The notes under the pieces are model-generated. The model searched no databases, had not been told where the DNA came from, and worked only from the letters and a program-made list of their open reading frames with translations. Shown piece by piece: positions 11,224-18,401 of a stretch of 64,000 nucleotides of DNA. Every line of letters begins with the position of its first letter. Positions within the stretch are counted from its first letter, which is position 1. The stretch is taken from NCBI RefSeq assembly GCF_014646255.1, contig NZ_BMNC01000007.1, positions 289,771 to 353,770 on the forward strand, read 5' to 3'. The stretch comes from Lentzea pudingi (GTDB lineage Bacteria; Actinomycetota; Actinomycetes; Mycobacteriales; Pseudonocardiaceae). The position numbers and the translations under genes are program-made.

Positions 11224-11251
11224 CGACGACCGGCCTCCTGGGTTACCGTGC

Positions 11252-11286
11252 TGTAAATCCCGTGAACTCTTGTAAACACCGTTCAC
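11252..11286. promoter_or_regulatory. Candidate TetR operator between MMPL and tetR
   Basis: Two 16-nt direct repeats, TGTAAATCCCGTGAAC (11252-11267) and TGTAAACACCGTTCAC (11271-11286), stand 19 nt apart. Their ends also form an inverted repeat, GTGAAC/GTTCAC, with a 13-nt spacer. The site lies in the divergent promoter region, where a TetR-family repressor would act. Binding is inferred. Confidence 0.5.
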
Positions 11287-11336
11287 TGAAACCGTACGGG
11301 TCAGCGGACGGGGTCTACAACCCGATGGAGTGACAT

Positions 11337-12053
11337 ATGACCGAGGCCACTCGCCGAGAACGACTCCGCGCCGAGACCGAGCGTGAGATTCGGCAAGCGG
11401 CCCGCACTCTTTTGGTGGAGAGCGGCCGCGACGCGGTTACCCTGCGTGCGATCGCACGCAAACTAGGCATCACCGCGCCGGCCCTGTACCGCTACTACGA
11501 CTCGCACGACGCGCTGCTGCGCCAACTCTGCGACGACATCTGCGCCGACATGGCGGCTGCCCTGCACACGGACCTGGCCGCGGACACGTCAGGCCAGGTG
11601 GGGTGCAAGGTTCGCGCCGTGTGCCACGCCTTCCGCCGTTGGGCGCTGGCCCACCCGCAGGAGTTCGCGCTGGTGTTCGCCTCGCCGCGCGACCCGTTGG
11701 GCGCCGACCAGTTCGGCTCGGTGTTCCTGCAGTTGGCTGGGCCGCTGATCGCGTCCAACGAGGACGCACACCACGTAGAGGAGGAAGTGCCCTCCGTGCT
11801 GCACGAGGACCTGGTGAGGTTCCAGCAGGTGCTGCGGGACGCGGTGGCGGAGCACGGCGTGACGCTCGCGGACGAGGTCCTCAACCTGGGCAAGATCTAC
11901 CACGTGGTGCAGTCGTGGGTGCGGCTGTACGGGCACGTGGCGCTGGAGGTGTTCGGGCGGTTCCCGTTCGCGGTGAGTAACCCGGAGCCGATGTTCGACA
12001 GCATGCTGGACCAGATGTTGTCGGACATCGGGTTCGCGCAGGTCGAGCAGTGA
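11337..12053 (+). CDS. TetR-family transcriptional regulator
   Basis: 238 residues with an N-terminal TetR helix-turn-helix (about residues 14-58, including TLRAIARKLGITAPALYRYYDSHDALL) and a C-terminal ligand domain of the WHG type (ALAHPQEFALVFASP). Transcribed divergently from the MMPL exporter with a repeat-containing gap between them, it is the likely local repressor of that exporter. The ligand is unknown. Confidence 0.88.
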   Translation: MTEATRRERLRAETEREIRQAARTLLVESGRDAVTLRAIARKLGITAPALYRYYDSHDALLRQLCDDICADMAAALHTDLAADTSGQVGCKVRAVCHAFRRWALAHPQEFALVFASPRDPLGADQFGSVFLQLAGPLIASNEDAHHVEEEVPSVLHEDLVRFQQVLRDAVAEHGVTLADEVLNLGKIYHVVQSWVRLYGHVALEVFGRFPFAVSNPEPMFDSMLDQMLSDIGFAQVEQ

Positions 12054-12089
12054 TGTAGCGCCGAGCGGACGTTCGACGACATACGACCC

Positions 12090-12794
12090 GTGGCAGCCAC
12101 CGATCTCCCTGACACCGTCGAAGAACCGGAGCCGTCGAGCGGCCCGGGCCAGGCCGTCCTCGACCTGCTGGACAAGGCGATCGGACTGCAGGCGCCGCTG
12201 GTGCGCAAGAACATCGCCCGAGCTCGTCAGCGCAACCCGGAGTCGACGCCCGCCGAGGTCATCGGCACGCTGGAGAAGATGTACGTCAGCGCTCTGACCG
12301 GCACGGGAGCCGCAGTCGGAGGAGCGGCGGCCGCGCCCGGCGTCGGAACCGGGGTCGCACTGGCGCTGTCGGCAGGCGAGGCGTTGTCCTCGCTCGAACT
12401 GAGCGCCCTGTACGTTCTCTCGCTCGCCGAGGTCCACGGGATCCCGCTCGACGAGATCGAACGCCGCCGCACCCTCGTCCTGGGAATCCTGCTCGGCGAG
12501 TCCAGCTCCAAGACGATCGGCAAGATCGCCGAGCGCACCGGCCAGCACTGGGCCCGTCAGCTCGTCAACGCGGTGCCCGTGACCACCTTGAGGCAGATCA
12601 ACAAGGTCCTGGGCAGGAACTTCATCACCAAGTACGGCACCAGGCAGGGGATCATCGTCCTCGGCCGGGCGGTCCCGTTCGGCATCGGCGCGCTGATCGG
12701 CGGTGGCGCCAACGCGGCCATGGCCACCTTCGCCGTCCGGGCAGCCCGGCGCGCTTTCGGCCCGGCCCCGGAGGAGTGGCCGGCGCAGCCGTAG
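12090..12794 (+). CDS. EcsC-like predicted membrane-associated protein
   Basis: 234 residues from a GTG start. It contains glycine/alanine-rich hydrophobic segments (GTGAAVGGAAAAPGVGTGVA at about 71-90, and GIGALIGGGANAAMA near the C terminus) in the arrangement seen in the EcsC protein family. The biochemical role is unknown. It sits 36 nt after the TetR gene and is convergent with leuS, whose stop is 21 nt away. Family assignment is by pattern only. Confidence 0.6.
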   Translation: MAATDLPDTVEEPEPSSGPGQAVLDLLDKAIGLQAPLVRKNIARARQRNPESTPAEVIGTLEKMYVSALTGTGAAVGGAAAAPGVGTGVALALSAGEALSSLELSALYVLSLAEVHGIPLDEIERRRTLVLGILLGESSSKTIGKIAERTGQHWARQLVNAVPVTTLRQINKVLGRNFITKYGTRQGIIVLGRAVPFGIGALIGGGANAAMATFAVRAARRAFGPAPEEWPAQP

Positions 12795-12815
12795 CCGCGC
12801 CGGCTCCTCTCGTCC

Positions 12816-15593
12816 CTACAGAACGATGTTCACCAGACGACCCGGCACCACGATCACCTTGCGCGGCTCGCCACCGGCGACCAGTTCGGCGATCTTCTCC
12901 TCGGCCAGTGCCGCGGCCTTGATCTCGTCCTGCGCCGCGGACGCCGAGACGACGACCCGCGAGCGGACCTTGCCGTTGACCTGGATCGGGTACTCGACGG
13001 TGTCCTCGACCAGGTACTGCTCGTCGGCCGTGGGGAACGGGCCGTGTGCCAGCGAGCCGTCGTTGCCCAGCTTCGACCACAGCTCCTCGGCCACGTGCGG
13101 GGCCTGCGGGGCCAGCATCAGCACCATGGCCTCGGCCAGCGCGCGGGGCGTGCCGGACGAGTAGTGCTTGGTGACGAAGTTGTTCAGCTCGATCAGCTTC
13201 GCGCCCGCCGTGTTGTAGCGCAGGTTGGCGTAGTCGTCGTGGACGCCGGCGATCGTCTTGTGCAGCAGCCGCAACGCTTCCACCGAAGGCTCGTCGGAGG
13301 TGACGCGCAGCGAGCCGTCGGTCTCGTCGACCAGGTTGCGCCACAGGCGCTGCATGAACCGTTGCGCGCCAACGACGTCCTTGGTCGCCCACGGCCGTGA
13401 CACGTCCATCGGGCCCATGGACATCTCGTAGAACCGGAAGGTGTCGGCGCCGTACTTCTCGCACATCTCGTCCGGCGTGACGACGTTCTTCAGGCTCTTG
13501 CCCATCTTCCCGTACTCACGGCGGACTTCCTCGCCGTTGTACGTGTACTTGCCGTCCTGCTCGACTACCTCGTCGGCCGGGACGTAGACGCCGCGCGGGT
13601 CGACGTAGGCGTACGCCTGGATGTAGCCCTGGTTGAACAGGCGGCGGTACGGCTCGTCGCCGGACAGGTGGCCCAGGTCGAACAGGACCTTCTGCCAGAA
13701 GCGCGAGTACAGCAGGTGCAGGACCGCGTGCTCGACGCCGCCGATGTACAGGTCGACGCCGCCGGGGTCGGTCGCGCCGTGCTCGGCCGTGCGCGGGCCC
13801 AGCCAGTACTTCTCGTTCTCCGGGTCGACGAACCGCTCGGTCTCGACCGGGTCGACGTAGCGCAGCTGGTACCAGCACGAACCCGCCCAGTTCGGCATGG
13901 TGTTCGTGTCGCGGCGGTACGTCTTCAGGCCGTCGCCCAGGTCCAGCTCGACGGTGGTCCACTCGGTCGCGCGCGACAGCGGCGGCGACGGCTCGGTGTT
14001 CGCGTCCTCCGGGTCGAAGGTGCGCGGCGAGTAGTCGTCGACCTCGGGCAGCTCGATCGGCAGCATCGACTCGGGCAGCGCGATGGCGGTGCCGGCCTCG
14101 TCGTAGACGACCGGGAACGGCTCGCCCCAGTAGCGCTGGCGGCTGAACAGCCAGTCGCGCAGCTTGAACTGGACGGTGCCGTGACCGTGGCCGTTCTCCT
14201 CCAGCCAGCCGATCATGGTCTTCTTGGCTTCGTCGATCGCCATGCCGTCCAAGAAGCCACTGTTCACCGCCGGGCCGTCGCCGGTGTAGGCCTCGCCCTC
14301 GAAGCCTTCCGAGGGCTGGACGGTGCGGATGATGGGCAGGTCGAACTTCTTCGCGAAGTCCCAGTCGCGCTGGTCCTGGCCGGGCACGGCCATGATCGCG
14401 CCCGTGCCGTAGCCCATCAGCACGTAGTCGGCGATGTAGACCGGGATGTCCTTGCCGTTCACCGGGTTCGTGGCGTACGCCCCGATGAAGACGCCGGTCT
14501 TCTCCTTGTTCTCCTGACGGTCCAGTTCGGACTTCAGGGACGCTGCGCGCCGGTACGCGGCGATGTCTGCCACGCGATCGGACGTCGCAATCTGGTCCAC
14601 CAGCTCGTGTTCCGGTGCCAGGACCATGTAGGTCGCGCCGAACAGCGTGTCCGGACGGGTCGTGAAGACCTCAATGTTCTCGCTTCCCACCGCAAATCGG
14701 ACTCGGGCACCGTGCGAGCGCCCGATCCAGTTGCGCTGCATGGCTTTGACCTTGTCCGGCCAGTCCAGCCTGTCCAGGTCGTCGATCAGCCGGTCCGAGT
14801 ACGCGGTGATGCGCATCATCCACTGGCGCAGGCTTTTCCTGAACACCGGGAAGTTGCCACGCTCACTGCGACCGTCCGCGGTGACCTCTTCGTTCGCCAA
14901 GACAGTACCCAGTCCGGGACACCAGTTGACGGGCGCCTCCGACATGTAGGCCAGGCGGAAATCGCCCAAGATCCTTTGCTGGTCGGCAAAAGACAGCTCA
15001 GACCACGTGCGGCCGCCCTCGACGTCGCGCTCGCCAGACTCGAACTGCGAGATCAGCTCGGCGATCGGACGAGCCTTGCCGGCGTCGGCGTCGTACCAGG
15101 AGTTGAAGATCTGCAAGAAGATCCACTGGGTCCACTTGTAGTACTCGGGGTCGATCGTCGAGATGCGACGGCGCTCGTCGTGACCCAGCCCCAGCCGGCG
15201 GATCTGGCGCAGATAGGTGTTGATGTTGTCTTCGGTGGTCTTGCGCGGGTGCTGACCCGTCTGCACCGCGTACTGCTCCGCGGGCAGGCCGAACGCGTCG
15301 AAACCCATGGTGTGCAGCACGTTGCGGCCGTTCATGCGGTGGTACCGCGCGAAGACGTCCGTGCCGATGAAGCCCAGCGGGTGGCCGACGTGCAGGCCGG
15401 CGCCGCTCGGGTACGGGAACATGTCCTGCACGAACAGCTTGTCCGCGGGCACGTCACCCTTGAGCGCGCCAACGGGGTTGGGCGCGTGGTAGGTGCCGTG
15501 GTTCTCCCAGTACCGCTGCCACCGCTCCTCGATCTGGTTCGCCAGCTCGGCGGTGTAGCGGTAGGCGGGAATCTCCGCCGCGTCCGTGCTCAT
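12816..15593 (-). CDS. leuS: Leucyl-tRNA synthetase
   Basis: Class I aminoacyl-tRNA synthetase that charges tRNA-Leu, 925 residues from the ATG at 15591-15593. The HIGH motif appears in PYPSGAGLHVGHPLGF and the KMSKS motif as GKMGKSLKN. The CP1 editing domain, the leucine-specific region and the anticodon-binding domain are all present at normal length. The chosen start follows a purine-rich ribosome-binding site; an upstream 22-codon extension overlaps leader sequence and is not credible. Expression is probably controlled by the leader peptide and attenuator just upstream. Confidence 0.97.
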   Translation of the reverse strand: MSTDAAEIPAYRYTAELANQIEERWQRYWENHGTYHAPNPVGALKGDVPADKLFVQDMFPYPSGAGLHVGHPLGFIGTDVFARYHRMNGRNVLHTMGFDAFGLPAEQYAVQTGQHPRKTTEDNINTYLRQIRRLGLGHDERRRISTIDPEYYKWTQWIFLQIFNSWYDADAGKARPIAELISQFESGERDVEGGRTWSELSFADQQRILGDFRLAYMSEAPVNWCPGLGTVLANEEVTADGRSERGNFPVFRKSLRQWMMRITAYSDRLIDDLDRLDWPDKVKAMQRNWIGRSHGARVRFAVGSENIEVFTTRPDTLFGATYMVLAPEHELVDQIATSDRVADIAAYRRAASLKSELDRQENKEKTGVFIGAYATNPVNGKDIPVYIADYVLMGYGTGAIMAVPGQDQRDWDFAKKFDLPIIRTVQPSEGFEGEAYTGDGPAVNSGFLDGMAIDEAKKTMIGWLEENGHGHGTVQFKLRDWLFSRQRYWGEPFPVVYDEAGTAIALPESMLPIELPEVDDYSPRTFDPEDANTEPSPPLSRATEWTTVELDLGDGLKTYRRDTNTMPNWAGSCWYQLRYVDPVETERFVDPENEKYWLGPRTAEHGATDPGGVDLYIGGVEHAVLHLLYSRFWQKVLFDLGHLSGDEPYRRLFNQGYIQAYAYVDPRGVYVPADEVVEQDGKYTYNGEEVRREYGKMGKSLKNVVTPDEMCEKYGADTFRFYEMSMGPMDVSRPWATKDVVGAQRFMQRLWRNLVDETDGSLRVTSDEPSVEALRLLHKTIAGVHDDYANLRYNTAGAKLIELNNFVTKHYSSGTPRALAEAMVLMLAPQAPHVAEELWSKLGNDGSLAHGPFPTADEQYLVEDTVEYPIQVNGKVRSRVVVSASAAQDEIKAAALAEEKIAELVAGGEPRKVIVVPGRLVNIVL

Positions 15594-15638
15594 TTCAAGG
15601 TCCCTCTCACGTCTGTTCCTGCCCCTGACATGACGAAA

Positions 15639-15665
15639 CCCCCCAGCCCATACGGGCATGGAGGG
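15639..15665 (-). terminator. Attenuator terminator of the leuS leader
   Basis: On the leftward transcript, CCCUCC-A-GCCC pairs with GGGC-U-GGGGGG (one G.U pair and one bulge), with a GUAU loop, followed by UUU. It lies 46 nt upstream of the leuS start and just after the leader-peptide hairpin. Placement and structure fit an intrinsic terminator that stops transcription before leuS when leucyl-tRNA is plentiful. Confidence 0.7.
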
Positions 15666-15667
15666 TG

Positions 15668-15732
15668 GCCGCGCCGACCGTCTCTCGAAGAGGTCGTCGC
15701 GGCTAGATAAGGAGCAGGCGGGCCGTGCTCAT
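15668..15732 (-). promoter_or_regulatory. leuL: leuS leader: peptide MSTARLLLI plus pause/antiterminator hairpin
   Basis: A nine-codon ORF (ATG 15730-15732, stop 15703-15705) encodes MSTARLLLI with three consecutive leucine codons of different types (CTG, CTC, CTT) right before the stop. It starts 7 nt after a TACCGT -10 box (15740-15745), so it should be translated from the first base of the RNA. The stop codon is built into a hairpin (GCCGCG 15698-15703 with CGCGGC 15668-15673, plus inner GACC/GGTC). This is the classic layout of ribosome-mediated attenuation, here for leuS. Confidence 0.75.
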
Positions 15733-15843
15733 GTCCTCAACGGTATCAGCGCAGCGCAAGCACGATGAACCGGGCGGTGGCCTGCGGCACATCAGACCGG
15801 GGTGAGCGTGAGGCCGGCGGCGGTCCGGTCTTACCCTCATGGG

Positions 15844-16248
15844 GTGAACATCGTGCTGTCGGTCGTCCTGGGTGTGCTCGGCGTCGCTCTCGGCGCGGTC
15901 GGTCTGCTGGGTCTGCAGGGCAAGCTGCGCCGCAACCGCTTCGTCGGCGTGCGCACGGCCGCCGCCCTGCGGGACGAGGAGACGTTCGCGCTGGCCAACC
16001 GGGTCGCGGGTGTGCCGAACGTGGCCGCCGGCGTCGTGGCCGTGGTGTCCGGCGCGATGGCGTTCGTGATGGCCGACCTGGCGGTGACCGCCGGGGTCAT
16101 CGGGCTGATCGGCGCGCTCACGATCGCCCTCGCGGGTGGCGTGATGGGCAGCCGGGCGGCCGCGCTGGTGCCGGAGCCGGTCAAGCCGAAGGGCTGTGGC
16201 GGGTGCGCATGCGGTGGTGGCGGCTGCTCGCCTCTCGCGGGGCTCTAG
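15844..16248 (+). CDS. SdpI-family small membrane protein
   Basis: 134 residues from the GTG at 15844, which lies 6 nt after a TACCCT -10 box and so is probably leaderless; an upstream GTG at 15802 would add 14 residues. It has hydrophobic segments at about 1-22 and 58-95 and the SdpI-family signature RNRFVGVRTAAALRDEETFALANRVAG. SdpI of Bacillus is an immunity/signalling membrane protein; the role here is unknown. The C terminus is Gly/Cys-rich (GCGGCACGGGGCS), which could bind metal. A terminator hairpin follows. Confidence 0.75.
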   Translation: MNIVLSVVLGVLGVALGAVGLLGLQGKLRRNRFVGVRTAAALRDEETFALANRVAGVPNVAAGVVAVVSGAMAFVMADLAVTAGVIGLIGALTIALAGGVMGSRAAALVPEPVKPKGCGGCACGGGGCSPLAGL

Positions 16249-16258
16249 GACTTCTCGC

Positions 16259-16286
16259 AAGGCCGATCACTGGGTGGTCCGGCCTT
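16259..16286 (+). terminator. Terminator after the SdpI-like gene
   Basis: AAGGCCG (16259-16265) pairs with CGGCCTT (16280-16286) and runs into TTTTCG. It begins 11 nt past the stop codon. It also marks the last base that clearly belongs to the chromosome before the tnpB element. Confidence 0.7.
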
Positions 16287-16297
16287 TTCGTGCCCAC

Positions 16298-16311
16298 GTT
16301 TCACGTGAATC
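16298..16311. promoter_or_regulatory. parS: parS-like ParB-binding site (one mismatch)
   Basis: GTTTCACGTGAATC differs from the palindromic consensus GTTTCACGTGAAAC at one base. It lies between the SdpI-like gene and tnpB, about 20 kb from parAB. Functional binding is inferred. Confidence 0.6.
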
Positions 16312-16374
16312 AAGACCGCTGACCCGGCTCACAAGCCCCCTTTGGATCGCTCAGACGTCAGTACGCTGTCCACC

Positions 16375-17583
16375 GTGCGAACAGCGTACAAATGCCGGGC
16401 TTACCCCTCTGCTGAACAGGCTGCGGTACTGAACCGTACGTTCGGGTGCGTACGTCTGGTGTGGAACATGACGTTGGGACAGCGCAGGCAACGTTTCCTG
16501 ACCAAGGGCATTCGCACGTCGTACCGAGAGACAGACAATGCGTTGACCGAGTGGAAACGGACCGAAGGACTCGCGTTCCTGTCCGAGGTGTCGTCAGTGC
16601 CCCTGCAGCAGACGCTGCGCCACCAGCACACTGCGTTCCAGAACTTCTTCGCTCAACGTGCCCAATACCCGAGGTTCAAGTCTCGGATGGGTCGGCAGAG
16701 TGCGCACTACACGCGCTCCGCGTTCCGAATGCGCGACGGCTTGCTGACGCTCGCTAAAAATGCAACGCCGCTGAAGTTCGTGTGGTCGTTCAACGACATC
16801 GACGTCGTCGAACTGGATCCGACGATGGTCGTGATCTCCCGCGATCCAGATGGACGCTGGTACGCAACCTTCGCCGTGGACACGGACGCACCGGTCTCCG
16901 CTGAGCCGACCGGGCGCTCCATCGGCGTAGACCTGGGCTTGTCGGACTTCCTCGTGACCAGTGACGGCGAGCGGATCGCCAACCCACGACATCTTGCGGT
17001 CAAAGCCCGAAACATTGCCCGCTACCAGCGCCGAATGGCTCGCTGCCAGCGGGGAAGCAGTAATCGACGCAAAGCGAAAGCCAAAGTCGCGCGTGCTCAT
17101 CGCAAGGTCCGCAACGCTCGTCAAGACTTCCTGCACCGCTCTACCACTCGGCTGGTGCGTTCAGCCGACGTTATCGTGATCGAGGACCTGAACATCCGGG
17201 GAATGGTCCGCAACCGCCACCTCGCCCGCGCGATTTCCGACGTGAGCTGGGGCGAGTTTCGCCGTCAACTCGAATACAAGTGTTCCCGGACCGGGCGCGC
17301 GCTGGTCGTGATCGACCGCTGGTTTCCGTCCAGCAAGCTCTGCTCCACCTGCGGCCACCGACTGACACAGCTCTCGCTGTCGTCTCGGCATTGGACGTGT
17401 CCGAGTTGCCGCACCCGGCACGACCGGGACATCAACGCGGCGAAGAACATCCTTGCGGCTGGTCAAGCCGTAGCCCGAGGCGACTCGGGCGATGCCTGCG
17501 GAGCTGATGTCAGACGGAAGGGTTCGCCCCTACCGCAATCGGCAGCGAAACAGGAAGCCCGAGTTGTGGGTGAAGTCAAGTGA
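16375..17583 (+). CDS. tnpB: TnpB RNA-guided nuclease (IS200/IS605-type), orphan
   Basis: 402 residues, the full length of active TnpB proteins. The RuvC-like residues are all present: D186 in SIGVDLGLSDF, E270 in VIVIEDLNIRGM and D352 in RHDRDINAAKN. The zinc ribbon has C323-xx-C326 and C342-xx-C345. The GTG at 16375 lies 7 nt after a TACGCT -10 box and gives the family-typical N terminus VRTAYKCRAYPSAEQ. There is no tnpA transposase next to it, so it is a lone tnpB. Its stop lies 1 nt from the convergent yqgE stop. Family knowledge: TnpB makes RNA-guided double-strand breaks that help retain the element. Confidence 0.93.
   Translation: MRTAYKCRAYPSAEQAAVLNRTFGCVRLVWNMTLGQRRQRFLTKGIRTSYRETDNALTEWKRTEGLAFLSEVSSVPLQQTLRHQHTAFQNFFAQRAQYPRFKSRMGRQSAHYTRSAFRMRDGLLTLAKNATPLKFVWSFNDIDVVELDPTMVVISRDPDGRWYATFAVDTDAPVSAEPTGRSIGVDLGLSDFLVTSDGERIANPRHLAVKARNIARYQRRMARCQRGSSNRRKAKAKVARAHRKVRNARQDFLHRSTTRLVRSADVIVIEDLNIRGMVRNRHLARAISDVSWGEFRRQLEYKCSRTGRALVVIDRWFPSSKLCSTCGHRLTQLSLSSRHWTCPSCRTRHDRDINAAKNILAAGQAVARGDSGDACGADVRRKGSPLPQSAAKQEARVVGEVK
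17462..17583 (+). ncRNA. Probable omega RNA (reRNA) scaffold overlapping the tnpB 3' end
   Basis: In IS200/IS605 elements the guide scaffold is the 3' end of tnpB plus the right end. Here the last 40 codons encode a poorly conserved tail (from about AVARGDSGDACG to EVK) rich in short complementary runs such as GCCCGAGGCGACTCGGGC at 17471-17488. The right boundary and guide start are expected near 17583, where chromosomal yqgE begins. The exact ends are not determinable by eye. Confidence 0.45.
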
Positions 17584-17584
17584 A

Positions 17585-18163
17585 TCAGTTGTCCTTGGGG
17601 TCGTTCGGATAGGTCGACAGCAGCGCCAGCGGCATGCCCTGCCGGCGCAGCACCCTGCCCCACAGGTCGGCCTTCGCGCCGACCAGCACGTCGTCGGCCA
17701 GTCCGGTCACGACGAACCAGTCGCCGCGGTCGATCTCGCCCTGCAACTGGCCCTCGCCCCAGCCCGCGTAGCCCGCGAACACCCTCAGGCCGCGCACCAG
17801 CGGCATCAGGTCGTCCGGTTCCGCGTCGAGGTCGACCAGGGCGACCGGGCCCTGCACGCCGACCAGACCCTCCACGGCGGACGGGTCGGTGCCCGCCTTC
17901 AACGCTGCCAGGCACAGCGCCGTCTTCTGCTCGACCGGGCCGCCGATGTAGATGCACTGCGGCTTCGTGACGTGTGAGCCCCATGGCGGCAGCACGTCGT
18001 GCACCGCCACCTCGGAGGGGCGGTTCAGCACGACGCCGAGGGTCCCCTCTGGACGTTGGTCGATGATGTAGACGACGGTGCGCTTGAAGTTCGGGTCGTT
18101 CAGGCTCGGAGCAGCTACCAAGAGGGAACCTGGCTCGACTTCGACTTCGTCATCGGGACGCAC
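17585..18163 (-). CDS. YqgE/AlgH family (UPF0301) protein
   Basis: 192 residues with the family's characteristic start (PGSLLVAAPSLNDPNFKRTVVYII) and the GTLGVVLNRPSE motif, plus YAGWGEGQLQGEIDRGDWFV in the second half. The function is not established despite wide conservation. It is translated from a GTG and is convergent with tnpB, whose insertion stopped exactly at its 3' end without damaging the frame. Confidence 0.9.
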   Translation of the reverse strand: MRPDDEVEVEPGSLLVAAPSLNDPNFKRTVVYIIDQRPEGTLGVVLNRPSEVAVHDVLPPWGSHVTKPQCIYIGGPVEQKTALCLAALKAGTDPSAVEGLVGVQGPVALVDLDAEPDDLMPLVRGLRVFAGYAGWGEGQLQGEIDRGDWFVVTGLADDVLVGAKADLWGRVLRRQGMPLALLSTYPNDPKDN

Positions 18164-18190
18164 GTCACCATGAAATCACCCGTGATCGCC

Positions 18191-18221
18191 GGAACAACTC
18201 AGGCCCGCGTCCCGTTAGACT
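18191..18221 (+). promoter_or_regulatory. Candidate promoter with ECF-type spacing upstream of a possible small RNA
   Basis: GGAAC (18191-18195) and CGTT (18213-18216) stand 17 nt apart, the layout used by many ECF sigma factors. The same site also carries a housekeeping-type -10, TAGACT (18216-18221). Transcription would start near 18228. Which sigma factor is used cannot be decided from sequence. Confidence 0.45.
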
Positions 18222-18227
18222 GAGGTG

Positions 18228-18370
18228 TCGGATGTCTTTGTGTCCCCCGGGCTCAACAGACAACCGCCCTTGCGGAATACCGTTCGGCTGGAACCGCTTG
18301 GTGCACCGCGCCGTGAGGCGACCTGGCATCCGGCACCAGGGGAGCCGGACCGCGAGGTCCGGCTTTCGTG
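18228..18370 (+). ncRNA. Candidate structured small RNA ending in an intrinsic terminator
   Basis: About 140 nt between the divergent yqgE and MFS starts has no credible ORF but several short stems: TGTCT/AGACA around a C-rich loop, CCGC/GCGG, CGCC-GTGA-GGCG and CTGG/CCAG. It ends in a 9-bp terminator stem (18343-18351 with 18356-18364, GCGA loop) followed by T-rich sequence. The MFS gene has its own -10 box (TAGAGT, 18390-18395) after this terminator, so the RNA looks independent rather than a leader. I do not recognise the family. Confidence 0.45.
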
Positions 18371-18401
18371 GTTTTCACCGCCACGCGCTTAGAGTGCAAC
18401 G

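Noticed and set aside
15594..15760. T-box riboswitch upstream of leuS
   Set aside because: No T-box consensus (such as the conserved TGGNACCGCG-like bulge) is present; the Leu-rich mini-ORF with two hairpins explains the region better.
18228..18370. Known riboswitch or 6C RNA
   Set aside because: No match to ligand-binding core motifs I know, and the C-rich loop has only five cytosines; kept only as an unclassified candidate RNA.
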